Shown here piece by piece: positions 8,007 to 16,405 of a stretch of DNA of 59,333 nucleotides (its first letter is position 1; every line of letters starts with the position of its first letter). The DNA is from Bacteroidota bacterium (lineage in GTDB: Bacteria; Bacteroidota; Bacteroidia; Flavobacteriales; Weeksellaceae), in assembly GCA_023386965.1 (NCBI GenBank), contig JAEWIR010000033.1, forward strand, positions 1-59,333, given 5' to 3'. The translations under genes and the position numbers were made by a program. The notes under the pieces are model-generated. The model saw only the letters and a list, made by a program, of their open reading frames with translations, had not been told where the DNA came from and did no database searches.

Positions 8007-10291
8007 TATTTCGCCTCCCTTCTCTGAGCATCCAGCACTGCAATGGTAGCAAGGTTTACGATCTCGTCTACACTGGCGCGCATCTGAAGCACGTGCACCG
8101 GCTGTTTCAAGCCCATTAATATGGGACCTACGACCTGTGCTACTTTCATTCCACGGATGATCTTATAGGCAATATTGGCACTTTCAAGATTTGGGAACAC
8201 AAATGTATTGGCTGGTGTACTTCCCAATTTGGAGAAGGGATAATCGGCCAAATGATCTGCATTCATCGCAAAATCCGGCTGGATTTCACCATCAACAACC
8301 ATCTTGGGATATTTTTCATGCAGAATGGATACCGCCTTAGCTACTTTACGGGAGGTTTCCGAAATGGAGGCAAAGTTTTCGTAGGCAAGCATGGCAATCC
8401 TTGGCTCAATTGCGAAAGATCTCACGGTTTTCTCTGACATCCTGGCAATATTTACCAGATCTTCTGCGCCTGGATTGGCCTGAACCGATGTATCTGCAAA
8501 GAAAATCGGCTTCTTGCCGGAAAGAATCATCATCATCGAAGCGATCTTCTCTACCCCGTTTTCTTTTTCAATCACCTTAAGAACAGGTCTAAGGACAGAA
8601 GTGTAGTTTTTGGAAAAACCGACGATTAGAGCATCAGTATCGTTATGCTTAAGCATAAGCGGACCGAAATAATCGCGCTGCCTTACATACCGCTTTGCTT
8701 TGTATTCGTTCATTCCCTTCCGCTGGCGCAACTTCCAAAGTGTCTCCCGGTATTTAATACGGTTTTCCTTCTGATCGTCGTCTATCGGATCCACAATGGG
8801 TACATCGATGTTAATCCCGAAGATTTCCATCTGTTGCTTAATGAATTTCTTATCGCCCAGCAGTATCGGATGCGCAATGCCTTCTTCGTAAAGAATCTGG
8901 GCCGCCTTCAATACATTATATTCCTCGGCATTACCTAACGTAACGCGTTTCGGATTAGACCGGGCGCGGGTTTGCATCATGCGGATCAGCTTTTCGTCAC
9001 GGCCCATGCGGTCCAGCAGGCTGGTCTCATAGTCCTCAAAACTTTCAATAGGTTTGCCTGCGACACCACTTTCCATCGCGGCCTTCGCAACTGCGACTGA
9101 AACTGTGGTAATGAGGCGGTTATCAAAAGGTTTAGGTATGAAATAAGACCTTCCGAAACTTAAATTCCTTGAATTATAGGCCAACATAACGGCTTCAGGC
9201 ACAGGCTCTTTTGCCAGTTCAGCAATGGCCAGTACCGCTGCCAGCTTCATAGCTTCGTTAATGGTGGATGCCTGAACGTCCAGCGCTCCCCGGAAAATAT
9301 AAGGGAAACCCAGTACATTGTTCACCTGGTTAGGATAGTCGCTGCGCCCGGTGGCCATAATAACGTCCGGGCGGGTTTGCATGGCCAGGTCATAATCGAT
9401 TTCAGGTGTTGGGTTGGCCAGACCAAATACAATTGGATTTTCGGCCATTGTATTCAGGATCTCCGGTGTCATCACATCCCCTTTGGAAAGTCCGATAAAG
9501 ACATCGGCACCGACAAGTGCTTCTTCCAGGGTGCGCAAGTTTGTATTAGCAATAAAATCCAGCTTTTCCGGCGTCAGATTCTGTCTGTCCTGATGGATAA
9601 CACCTTTGCTGTCGCACATCAGTATATTCTCCTTCTTCAGGCCCAGTTCCAGATAGAGTTTGGTACAGGCAATAGCTGCCGCACCGGCCCCGTTTACCAC
9701 CAGCCTTACCTCATCTATCTTCTTCCCGGCAATTTCCAGGGCGTTGATTAGAGCTGCGGCGGAAATAATGGCCGTTCCGTGCTGGTCGTCGTGCATGAGT
9801 GGGATGTCCAACTCATCTTTCAGGCGCTGTTCTATATAAAAGGCCTCCGGAGCTTTAATGTCTTCCAGGTTGATACCGCCGAATGTGGGTGCGATCCCTT
9901 TCACGATATCGATAAATTTATCGGGATCCTTTTCATTGATCTCAATATCAAAGACATTGATATCCGCAAATATCTTGAACAGCAGGCCCTTACCCTCCAT
10001 AACAGGTTTAGAGGCTTCGGCACCAATATCTCCAAGACCCAGAACGGCGGTGCCGTTTGATATTACGGCTACAAGATTGCCTTTTCCGGTATAATCGTAT
10101 ACTGCCTGAGGATTCTTCTCTATCTCCAGACATGGAATAGCTACGCCAGGCGAGTAAGCCAATGATAAATCGCGTGCTGAAGAATGTGGTTTGGAAGGGA
10201 TTACTTCTATTTTCCCTTTAGGTTCTGCTCTATGGTAATCCAGGGCTGCCTGGTTAAAGTTCTTTTCGTCTCTGTTAGTTTTGCTTGACAT
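8006..10291 (-). CDS. maeB: NADP-dependent malic enzyme with C-terminal phosphotransacetylase-like domain
   Basis: This enzyme converts malate to pyruvate, CO2 and NADPH in the cytoplasm. At 761 residues it has the long MaeB architecture: malic N-terminal domain (SLAYSPGVAIPCLEI; NLVAVISNGTAVLGLGDIG), NAD(P)-binding domain (VVNGAGAAAIACTKLY) and, from about residue 430, a phosphotransacetylase-type domain that in MaeB is regulatory and lacks PTA activity. Metal- and substrate-binding residues lie in MHDDQHGTAI. The start MSSKTNRDEKNF is typical. It follows the kinase gene after 21 bases and overlaps the next gene by one base. Confidence 0.95.
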   Translation of the reverse strand: MSSKTNRDEKNFNQAALDYHRAEPKGKIEVIPSKPHSSARDLSLAYSPGVAIPCLEIEKNPQAVYDYTGKGNLVAVISNGTAVLGLGDIGAEASKPVMEGKGLLFKIFADINVFDIEINEKDPDKFIDIVKGIAPTFGGINLEDIKAPEAFYIEQRLKDELDIPLMHDDQHGTAIISAAALINALEIAGKKIDEVRLVVNGAGAAAIACTKLYLELGLKKENILMCDSKGVIHQDRQNLTPEKLDFIANTNLRTLEEALVGADVFIGLSKGDVMTPEILNTMAENPIVFGLANPTPEIDYDLAMQTRPDVIMATGRSDYPNQVNNVLGFPYIFRGALDVQASTINEAMKLAAVLAIAELAKEPVPEAVMLAYNSRNLSFGRSYFIPKPFDNRLITTVSVAVAKAAMESGVAGKPIESFEDYETSLLDRMGRDEKLIRMMQTRARSNPKRVTLGNAEEYNVLKAAQILYEEGIAHPILLGDKKFIKQQMEIFGINIDVPIVDPIDDDQKENRIKYRETLWKLRQRKGMNEYKAKRYVRQRDYFGPLMLKHNDTDALIVGFSKNYTSVLRPVLKVIEKENGVEKIASMMMILSGKKPIFFADTSVQANPGAEDLVNIARMSEKTVRSFAIEPRIAMLAYENFASISETSRKVAKAVSILHEKYPKMVVDGEIQPDFAMNADHLADYPFSKLGSTPANTFVFPNLESANIAYKIIRGMKVAQVVGPILMGLKQPVHVLQMRASVDEIVNLATIAVLDAQRREAK

Positions 10292-10312
10292 TCTGAAGAT
10301 TTTAACAATATA

Positions 10313-11176
10313 TTAATGAAGTTCTGGCAGAAGGTATTTTTTATGATACGCAACCAGACTTTCGATGGGTTTCTGCACCACGGTCCCTACTCTAAGGTTA
10401 AGTTCGGCGGCGGCGGCCCGCAGGATATCCTCATAATAAAAGGCTATGGAACCAATGAAGTTAATCTCCGAACTGTTTGCCTCTTCGTAAGGCAGGACCT
10501 GGTAATCCAGAAAATTTTTCATTTCGTCGAAAACCATATTCTGGAAATAGGGATGTGATTTGTTTTCCACGACGAATTTGTTGAATTCAGCCAGATACGC
10601 ATTAGCGCGCGGGCTGTGATACATATGTTTAAGCGCATCCTCTATGGTGAGTTGATACCGTTCCGAAAACTTGACATGCAGGTCATGCGGGAGTTTCTTC
10701 ATGAAGAAGCGCCTAAGCAGGTGTTTGCCCATCGCGCTGCCGCTGCCTTCATCACCAATCAGGAAGCCAAGGGAAGGCAATTCCCGCCTTACCACATTCC
10801 CGTCGAAGTAACAGGAGTTGGAACCCGTACCCAAAATACAGATAATCGCCGGCTTGCCATTGTAGGCAGCGTAGGCTGCCGCTGTAAGATCTTCCTTAAC
10901 CATAATTTCAGCATGGCGGAAAACCTTGCGAAGCTCCCGATCAACGACGGCGGCATTTTCGGCCACGCCGCAACCGGAACCATAGAAAAAAACCTTCTGC
11001 ATACTGTCTTTAACAGTGAGAAGGTTTTGGTTTCTCTCAATTTCCGGAACAATTAATTCGGGACTGATTATGTTCGGATTAAAGCCTGTAGTTTCGGTTT
11101 TCAGGAACAAGTTTCCAAATTTATCCAAAACGACCCAGTCGCATTTGGTAGAACCGCCATCAACAATAGCTATCAT
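10313..11176 (-). CDS. BadF/BadG-family ATPase, N-acetylglucosamine kinase-like
   Basis: 287 residues of the actin/hexokinase-fold BadF/BadG/BcrA/BcrD family. The phosphate-1 loop is DGGSTKCDW at the N-terminus, a second glycine-rich loop is GTGSNSCYFDG, and GDEGSGSAMG forms the third. Stand-alone bacterial members of this size are mostly N-acetylglucosamine or glucosamine kinases used in peptidoglycan or chitin sugar recycling; the exact substrate cannot be read from the sequence. Probably the first gene of a unit with maeB, the secreted YD-like protein and the small membrane protein. Confidence 0.85.
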   Translation of the reverse strand: MIAIVDGGSTKCDWVVLDKFGNLFLKTETTGFNPNIISPELIVPEIERNQNLLTVKDSMQKVFFYGSGCGVAENAAVVDRELRKVFRHAEIMVKEDLTAAAYAAYNGKPAIICILGTGSNSCYFDGNVVRRELPSLGFLIGDEGSGSAMGKHLLRRFFMKKLPHDLHVKFSERYQLTIEDALKHMYHSPRANAYLAEFNKFVVENKSHPYFQNMVFDEMKNFLDYQVLPYEEANSSEINFIGSIAFYYEDILRAAAAELNLRVGTVVQKPIESLVAYHKKYLLPELH

Positions 11177-11258
11177 ATTTCATCTTTTAGGAAAACGAAG
11201 CGCTAAAATAGGAATAAATTTATGATGTAGCAGTATAATGGATGCCGAAGCGCTTACT

Positions 11259-11501
11259 TCATCCCGCGCGTTCCATTAGCCAGGACTCAATTTCATCTTC
11301 CAGAAAAGTAGTCTGCAATTTAAATGAATTAATGAAATCATCGGGAATACTGATACCTTCTGTAGTTTCATGCTTCCAGAGTTCTTCGGAAAGAAGTTCG
11401 TACTCATCGTATACTCTTTTGAAACGTGGATTGGTCTTTTCCAGCGCAGCAATTTTGTCCTGCTGGCACCGGAATTTTCTGTATGGATTGGGATTTTTCA
11501 T
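11259..11501 (-). CDS. Small coiled-coil protein, function unknown
   Basis: About 80 charged residues starting MKNPNPYRKFRCQQDKIAAL. The sequence is rich in Glu, Lys and Leu and is predicted to be almost entirely helical, like small YdcH-type proteins, though I cannot assign a family. A longer frame opens at 11546, but its first 15 residues look like read-through of the upstream region, so the ATG at 11501 is preferred. Faces the GtrA gene across a divergent intergenic region. Confidence 0.7.
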   Translation of the reverse strand: MKNPNPYRKFRCQQDKIAALEKTNPRFKRVYDEYELLSEELWKHETTEGISIPDDFINSFKLQTTFLEDEIESWLMERAG

Positions 11502-11686
11502 TTCAGTCAGTCTTAGTATAGTAATTAATGATGAAGGGAGAGCCAAAGGCAGACTTGATACATGCTTTCAACACATTGAAATAAAGCTTGTTACAAAGTC
11601 AACTCCATTATGAAAAAATAAAGTTAGAAAGAAATGGAACGCAAAAAAATAGTTTAACACAATTTTAAAACATTTAACATTATATG

Positions 11687-11694
11687 TAAATTTG
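11687..11694 (+). promoter_or_regulatory. -7 box for the gtrA-plsC unit
   Basis: TAAATTTG matches TAnnTTTG and ends 13 bases before the first ATG of the GtrA gene, so the leader is very short. No clear -33 TTTG at the usual 20-base spacing. Confidence 0.5.
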
Positions 11695-11707
11695 TACTTT
11701 TCCAATT

Positions 11708-12169
11708 ATGATGAAGCAACTGCTGTTGAAACAAAAACAGGTATTATCGTTTATTTTTGCAGGAGGGGCAAGTGCAGTTGTAGAAATCGGAAGTTTTAAA
11801 GTTTTCAGTCTTTTTCTGCCTCAATTCCTGGCCTGGGAAGAGAATATTTTCGGAATCCACTACCCGCTAAGTAACATCCTCTCCACTACCTGCGGCATTT
11901 TCTTCAATTACTTTCTGAGCATATGGTTTGTGTTCGAAAGGGGTAAACATTCCAGGAGACGGGAGTTCGCTTATTTTATGTTTGTATCCTTTTTCTCTAC
12001 ACTTCTCAGTTTAACAGTCTTCCAGATATTCTACTATTTTGTGTTCCGCGACAATCTGGACCTGGGCTTCTACACGCTCAGCCCTATTATGATAAGTAAG
12101 ATTGCGGCCATTGGACTGGTATCCATCATTAATTACACCCTAAAAAAAAGGGTGATCTTCAATGGATAA
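11708..12169 (+). CDS. GtrA family membrane protein
   Basis: 153 residues with four hydrophobic segments (about 14-34, 52-74, 90-112 and 122-145). GtrA proteins are inner-membrane carriers or partners for undecaprenyl-linked sugars in O-antigen or teichoic acid decoration. The characteristic first helix FIFAGGASAVVEIGSF and the loop NYFLSIWFVFERGKHS, with an aromatic FVF element, are visible. Two consecutive ATG codons (11708, 11711) are both possible starts. The stop overlaps the next gene by eight bases, indicating co-expression with the acyltransferase and a link to envelope lipids. Confidence 0.88.
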   Translation: MMKQLLLKQKQVLSFIFAGGASAVVEIGSFKVFSLFLPQFLAWEENIFGIHYPLSNILSTTCGIFFNYFLSIWFVFERGKHSRRREFAYFMFVSFFSTLLSLTVFQIFYYFVFRDNLDLGFYTLSPIMISKIAAIGLVSIINYTLKKRVIFNG

Positions 12170-12932
12170 AATTCCTATTTTTGACCCTTTACGCAAAATT
12201 ATGACCCGTATCCTCAATTATATATGGCGTGGCTGGTTTATCCTGCTGGCCTTTGTTTTCATCATTTTATTCTGCATCCCGGTTCTTCTGCTTTCCATCC
12301 GCGAAAAGGATTTTAAATATGCCTATGTATTTATCTGGCTTTTCTGCGTCATTGTCTTTTTTGGGATGGGCTTCCGGTACAGCCTCATCAGAAAAACAAG
12401 CGAAAAACTGGACAGGAAGCGAAACTATATCTTCATTGCCAACCATACCTCAACTATTGACATCATGCTGATGACGGTACTGCACAGGCATCATCCGGTC
12501 TGTTTCATTGGCAAGGCGGAACTTGCAAAAATTCCCATTTTCGGAATCCTGTACAAACGGATAGCCATCCTGGTAGACAGAAAAAGTCCGAAAAGCCGCG
12601 CTGATGTTTACCGCCGCGCTGCAGAGAAGATGAGCCACGGCCAGAATATCGTCATTTTCCCGGAAGGCGGTGTAGCCGAAGATCCAAATATCCTGCTGGA
12701 CGAATTTAAGGATGGTGCGTTTATATTATCCACCAAACATGATTTCCCCATCGCAGTGTACACATTTGCCGGTTTAAGGGAAATGTTTCCCTTCGACAAC
12801 GGAAAAGGGCATCCCGGTAAAGTTACCGTATATCTGAATAAGATCATGGAACCCACTACTGTAAATGAAATGAAACCTGCCTGCTTCCGCGAAATTAAAA
12901 GCACCCTGGAGCAGCATTATTCCAAACAATAA
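12162..12932 (+). CDS. plsC: 1-acyl-sn-glycerol-3-phosphate acyltransferase (PlsC family)
   Basis: Transfers an acyl chain to lysophosphatidic acid at the inner membrane. The catalytic HX4D motif is NHTSTID (His95, Asp100), and the glycerol-phosphate-binding motif is FPEGGVAED (Glu168). Two membrane segments precede them (about 25-45 and 55-73). 256 residues is normal for the family. The start overlaps the GtrA stop (ATGGATAA). A later ATG at 12201 (MTRILNY) would also keep all motifs, but the overlap favours 12162. Confidence 0.92.
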   Translation: MDKIPIFDPLRKIMTRILNYIWRGWFILLAFVFIILFCIPVLLLSIREKDFKYAYVFIWLFCVIVFFGMGFRYSLIRKTSEKLDRKRNYIFIANHTSTIDIMLMTVLHRHHPVCFIGKAELAKIPIFGILYKRIAILVDRKSPKSRADVYRRAAEKMSHGQNIVIFPEGGVAEDPNILLDEFKDGAFILSTKHDFPIAVYTFAGLREMFPFDNGKGHPGKVTVYLNKIMEPTTVNEMKPACFREIKSTLEQHYSKQ

Positions 12933-12937
12933 AAAAT

Positions 12938-12945
12938 TATATTTG
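12938..12945 (+). promoter_or_regulatory. -7 box for the sugar transporter gene
   Basis: TATATTTG, an exact TAnnTTTG match, lies six bases after the plsC stop and 20 bases before the transporter ATG. The transporter can therefore be expressed separately from gtrA-plsC. Confidence 0.5.
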
Positions 12946-12965
12946 TTAAAAGAAACAATAACTAT

Positions 12966-14735
12966 ATGTCTGCAAAAAACCAACCTACCAATTATCCGGC
13001 ACTGTACACCCTGATCCTGGTGTTCTTTTTCTGGGGATTCATTGCTGCCGGAAACAGCATTTTCATTCCCTTCTGCAAGAACTATTTCTCGCTGGACCAG
13101 TTTCAGTCGCAGCTTATTGACTTTGCTTTCTATACCGCCTACTTTCTGGGCGCCCTTGTACTTTTCATTGGGAGCACACTGAAGGGATTTGACATCATTG
13201 GACGGTGGGGTTTCAAAAACAGTATCGTGTATGGCCTGTTGCTTTCGGCAGTGGGTGCCGCCATCATGATATTTGCGGTGAAGAGTAATGTCTATTACGG
13301 TATGCTCATTGGTCTTTTTGTAGTAGCGCTGGGGTTTTCCATTCAGCAAACCGCTGCAAATCCCTTTGCCATCCTGCTGGGAGACCCTAAAACAGGTGCC
13401 AGCCGCCAAAACCTGGCGGGTGGGATCAATTCCTTCGGTACATCCATCGGTCCCATCATCGTAGGTCTGGCACTCTTCGGAACCACCGCCACTGTAGATG
13501 ACGACCAGATCAAACACCTGGCCCTGGATAAGGTAATCCTGCTGTATACGGCCGTGGGTGCGCTTTTTCTGATCGCAGCCGGAATTTTTTACTTTTCGAA
13601 AAAGTTGCCTGCAGGAATCATCAATGAACCTATGGAGAATGCCGGAAAAGCCAGAACGAACCTCATCATCATGACTTTACTGGTGATCATCTGTTTCATT
13701 CCGGTTTTCGCAAGTTATAATTCAGATTCAGCAAAGAGAATTGAAGTACTTAGTACCGAAATCATTACGCTGAACAACAGTATCGCTACAGCATCAGACG
13801 GAGCCGAGAGGGAAAACGCAGCCACCGCGATTGCCGTAAAAACCGCTGAATTGGAAGCGATAAAACATCCGCTGGAAAGAACGCGGATGATTTACTTAAC
13901 GGGCGCGCTGCTGGCCGTGGTAATTTGCCTTGTTTTTGCCAATGTAAAGTCCAAAAAGCAACCCGATGGTTGGGGCGCCATGAAGTATCCGCAACTTGTT
14001 TTGGGGATGCTGGGAATTCTGGCTTATGTGGGAGTTGAGGTGGCGATAGGAAGTAATTTGGGTGAGCTGTTGAGTTTGCCGGAATTCGGCGGCCATCAGT
14101 CTTCAGACCTGGCGCCTTACATCTCCATGTACTGGGGTAGTTTAATGATCGGGCGGTGGACCGGAGCGATAAGCGTATTCAACTTAAGCAAACAGCAGCA
14201 AATCGCTGCTACCATCGTAGTCCCGCTGATTGCCTTTCTGGTAATCATCGGCATCAATACCATTGCCGAAAAGGACATGTCGCATCTGTATTATTATGTG
14301 ATCTGTGTTTTTATTCAGATCGTTCTTTTCCTGCTCACCAAAAATAAACCTGCTCTAACTCTGATCATATTCGGTGCATTCGGTATCACAGCTATGCTTA
14401 TCGGTCTGTTTACGACAGGTAATATTGCCATCTATGCGTTCCTGTCGGGAGGTCTGGCCTGCAGCATTATGTGGCCCTCCATCTTTGCACTGGCCATTAC
14501 AGGACTTGGCAAATATACCGCACAGGGTTCCGCATTTTTAGTAATGATGATCCTGGGTGGCGGTATCATTCCACCGCTGCAGGGTAAACTTTCCGACATC
14601 ATCGGCATTCACAACTCCTATATTATCCCGGTTTTATGTTTCATCTATATTACCGCCTTCGCCTATCTGGCTAAGAAAGCACTGCACAAACAGGGTATAG
14701 ATGTTGATGATCTGGAAACAGAACGTGCGCACTGA
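12966..14735 (+). CDS. Sugar MFS transporter (FucP/GluP family) with an inserted coiled loop
   Basis: A 589-residue inner-membrane symporter. The N-terminal half carries the FucP/GluP signatures (FFFWGFIAAGNSIFIPFCKNYF; TAANPFAILLGDP; AGGINSFGTSIGP). Typical members have about 400-440 residues and 12 helices. Here the middle contains two additional hydrophobic segments (about 229-245 and 302-320) separated by a hydrophilic, Ala/Glu-rich stretch (about 250-300) that looks like a helical hairpin, so 14 helices are likely. Several flavobacterial members share this longer form. The substrate is probably a hexose or hexosamine, but this cannot be decided from sequence. The stop lies inside the next gene. 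Confidence 0.9.
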   Translation: MSAKNQPTNYPALYTLILVFFFWGFIAAGNSIFIPFCKNYFSLDQFQSQLIDFAFYTAYFLGALVLFIGSTLKGFDIIGRWGFKNSIVYGLLLSAVGAAIMIFAVKSNVYYGMLIGLFVVALGFSIQQTAANPFAILLGDPKTGASRQNLAGGINSFGTSIGPIIVGLALFGTTATVDDDQIKHLALDKVILLYTAVGALFLIAAGIFYFSKKLPAGIINEPMENAGKARTNLIIMTLLVIICFIPVFASYNSDSAKRIEVLSTEIITLNNSIATASDGAERENAATAIAVKTAELEAIKHPLERTRMIYLTGALLAVVICLVFANVKSKKQPDGWGAMKYPQLVLGMLGILAYVGVEVAIGSNLGELLSLPEFGGHQSSDLAPYISMYWGSLMIGRWTGAISVFNLSKQQQIAATIVVPLIAFLVIIGINTIAEKDMSHLYYYVICVFIQIVLFLLTKNKPALTLIIFGAFGITAMLIGLFTTGNIAIYAFLSGGLACSIMWPSIFALAITGLGKYTAQGSAFLVMMILGGGIIPPLQGKLSDIIGIHNSYIIPVLCFIYITAFAYLAKKALHKQGIDVDDLETERAH

Positions 14736-15798
14736 CCGCAGAAAGACATATCATAGAAAAAGGTTCTGGGCAGGTATTTTACTTGCCCAGGCTGTTCTGT
14801 TTTACCTGCTTTCGAAGTCAGAAAGGATGGTTTCACTGTTCGAGCGGTTTTTTGCCTGGCAGAAGGATCTCCATCAGCGGATTTTTGCAGGTGCAGGATT
14901 TTCAGTAGGCGATGCATTATATATTGTCCTTGTAATAGCGTTTGGGCTGATCCTGTATGGTCTGAGCCGGAGAAGGCTGAGAAATCGGTCAGTGCTCACC
15001 CTGCTTATACTGCTTAACTTGATTTACTTCACGTATCATATTTGGTGGGGTATGCTCTACTTCCAGAAGCCCATCAGCGACCAGTTACCGGAAGTGGAAA
15101 TCAAACATGAAAAACTTAAGAAGTTAGCTTTACGGTATCTGGAACTTTCCCGTGAAAGCAGGACTGTAGTAGAAGAAGACCGGAATGGTGTTTTTAAGGT
15201 ATATGACCCCGTAAACATTCAGCATACAATTGTTAAAGTTCAAAATGAAGGCCTGCTATATAATAAAGTGAATGATGGGAATTCAGTCTTATCCTTTAAG
15301 CCCAGCCTCTTCAGCCGCATAATAAGTTATACGGGAATTCAGGGATATTATAACCCCTTCACAGCCGAGGCTCAGTATAATCCGGAACTGCCTTCCACCT
15401 ACCTGCCTTTTACGCTGGCGCACGAGCATGCCCATCAAACCGGATTTGCACGAGAACAGGAAGCCAACTTCATAGCATTCCTGACGGGAAAAAACTCCGG
15501 TGATGCTAACCTTAGGTACAGTACCTATTTTTATGTGCTGAAGTCGCTGCTGAATGCCCTGGCAGAATCCGATCCGGAATTTGTGAAAGAGGTCATTAGA
15601 AATTATTCTCCCGGCATGAAGAGAGACCGTATGGCAGAACTGATGTTCAGGAAAAAACATGAAGGCTGGCTGGAGGAATTCTTTGGAATGACCAATGACC
15701 TTTTCCTGAAATCGAACCGGCAGGAAGGTGCCGTAACTTATTCCTACTTTGTGAATTTGCTGGTGCGTTATGAAGAAACGAACGCCCTTAAACGCTAA
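14701..15798 (+). CDS. DUF3810 membrane-anchored zinc metalloprotease-like protein
   Basis: 365 residues: three N-terminal hydrophobic segments (about 22-38, 70-90, 98-115), then a soluble domain. The domain carries a zinc-protease motif HEHAH (His241, Glu242, His245) followed by Glu in EQEANFIAF, the expected third-ligand region. This matches DUF3810, a family of unproven function that looks like a membrane-tethered gluzincin. The start is unclear: ATG at 14701 or 14707, both overlapping the transporter stop by about 30 bases, suggesting coupled translation. Confidence 0.85.
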   Translation: MLMIWKQNVRTDRRKTYHRKRFWAGILLAQAVLFYLLSKSERMVSLFERFFAWQKDLHQRIFAGAGFSVGDALYIVLVIAFGLILYGLSRRRLRNRSVLTLLILLNLIYFTYHIWWGMLYFQKPISDQLPEVEIKHEKLKKLALRYLELSRESRTVVEEDRNGVFKVYDPVNIQHTIVKVQNEGLLYNKVNDGNSVLSFKPSLFSRIISYTGIQGYYNPFTAEAQYNPELPSTYLPFTLAHEHAHQTGFAREQEANFIAFLTGKNSGDANLRYSTYFYVLKSLLNALAESDPEFVKEVIRNYSPGMKRDRMAELMFRKKHEGWLEEFFGMTNDLFLKSNRQEGAVTYSYFVNLLVRYEETNALKR

Positions 15799-15803
15799 AA
15801 AAA

Positions 15804-15827
15804 GAACCGCTTCTTGCGAAGCGGTTC
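15804..15827 (-). terminator. Hairpin between convergent genes
   Basis: A perfect 10-bp stem (arm GAACCGCTTC) with a four-base loop. The poly-T follows the stem on the minus strand (complement of A at 15797-15803), so it best fits termination of leftward transcription from the ABC exporter side. It is also the only hairpin after the plus-strand DUF3810 gene. Confidence 0.7.
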
Positions 15828-15838
15828 AAAAAACACAA

Positions 15839-15895
15839 ATGATGAAAAAAAATTTATTGCCTCTTCGGAGTACAAGCCTCCTGAAAGCCCTGTAA
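15839..15895 (+). CDS. Possible 18-residue small ORF
   Basis: ATGATG opens an 18-codon frame encoding MMKKNLLPLRSTSLLKAL. It starts 11 bases after a terminator hairpin and is followed by about 290 AT-rich bases. The basic-hydrophobic composition is leader-like, but no promoter box is obvious and no gene follows on this strand. Listed only as a candidate. Confidence 0.2.
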   Translation: MMKKNLLPLRSTSLLKAL

Positions 15896-16186
15896 AAGTA
15901 TAACTATTTGCGTAATCCACCAACTTTTATTTAATTGATTTTTCCTTTTGTTTAACATCCCACTATCTATCAATCAATTACGCCAGCTGTATTTTGTGGG
16001 AAAATACATTTTTGTTGTTTAAACAATACTTTCAGTTTTTAAACACATAAAAAAGGATAAAAAAAACCTATATTTTTTTGATTAAATACAGTTCCGAAAA
16101 AATGGGAAATTTTAAGAGCGAACACTTCCCTGGTTTCAAAAGAGGCCAAAGAACTACACTTTAATTATTACAGAGTATCGAGTATC
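15896..16186. other. AT-rich intergenic stretch without recognisable gene
   Basis: About 290 bases of strongly AT-rich sequence with several A and T runs. I found no tRNA, repeat, hairpin or exact TAnnTTTG promoter here. Confidence 0.5.
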
Positions 16187-16405
16187 CTACTTTTTATACG
16201 CCTCTTTAAACTGCTGAAGCAGTTCCTCCAGCCTGTGCCTGTGCACAAAGACTTTTTTTACCTCATTATAACGTGGTGAGCGGTATTGGATCTCATGAAA
16301 ATCCATGCTGCCATTGCCTACTTTTATAATGTGCAGGACTTCAATATTGAGTTTTTTAAGTTCGTTTTTAAACTCCTGGAATTCATCAAAAATACTGTTA
16401 TTCAT
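16187..16405 (-). CDS. Small conserved-looking protein, function unknown
   Basis: 72 residues, soluble, with an acidic first helix (FDEFQEFKNELKKL), a short beta segment (VLHIIKVGNGSMDFHEIQY) and a basic C-terminal helix. No family recognised. Its ATG overlaps the end of the ABC exporter gene by eight bases, so the two are almost certainly co-translated. The overlap and a clean reading frame are the main support. Confidence 0.7.
   Translation of the reverse strand: MNNSIFDEFQEFKNELKKLNIEVLHIIKVGNGSMDFHEIQYRSPRYNEVKKVFVHRHRLEELLQQFKEAYKK

Noticed and set aside
12774..13517. A 247-codon minus-strand ORF across plsC and the transporter
   Set aside because: Opposite two certain genes; low-complexity charged translation without family features.
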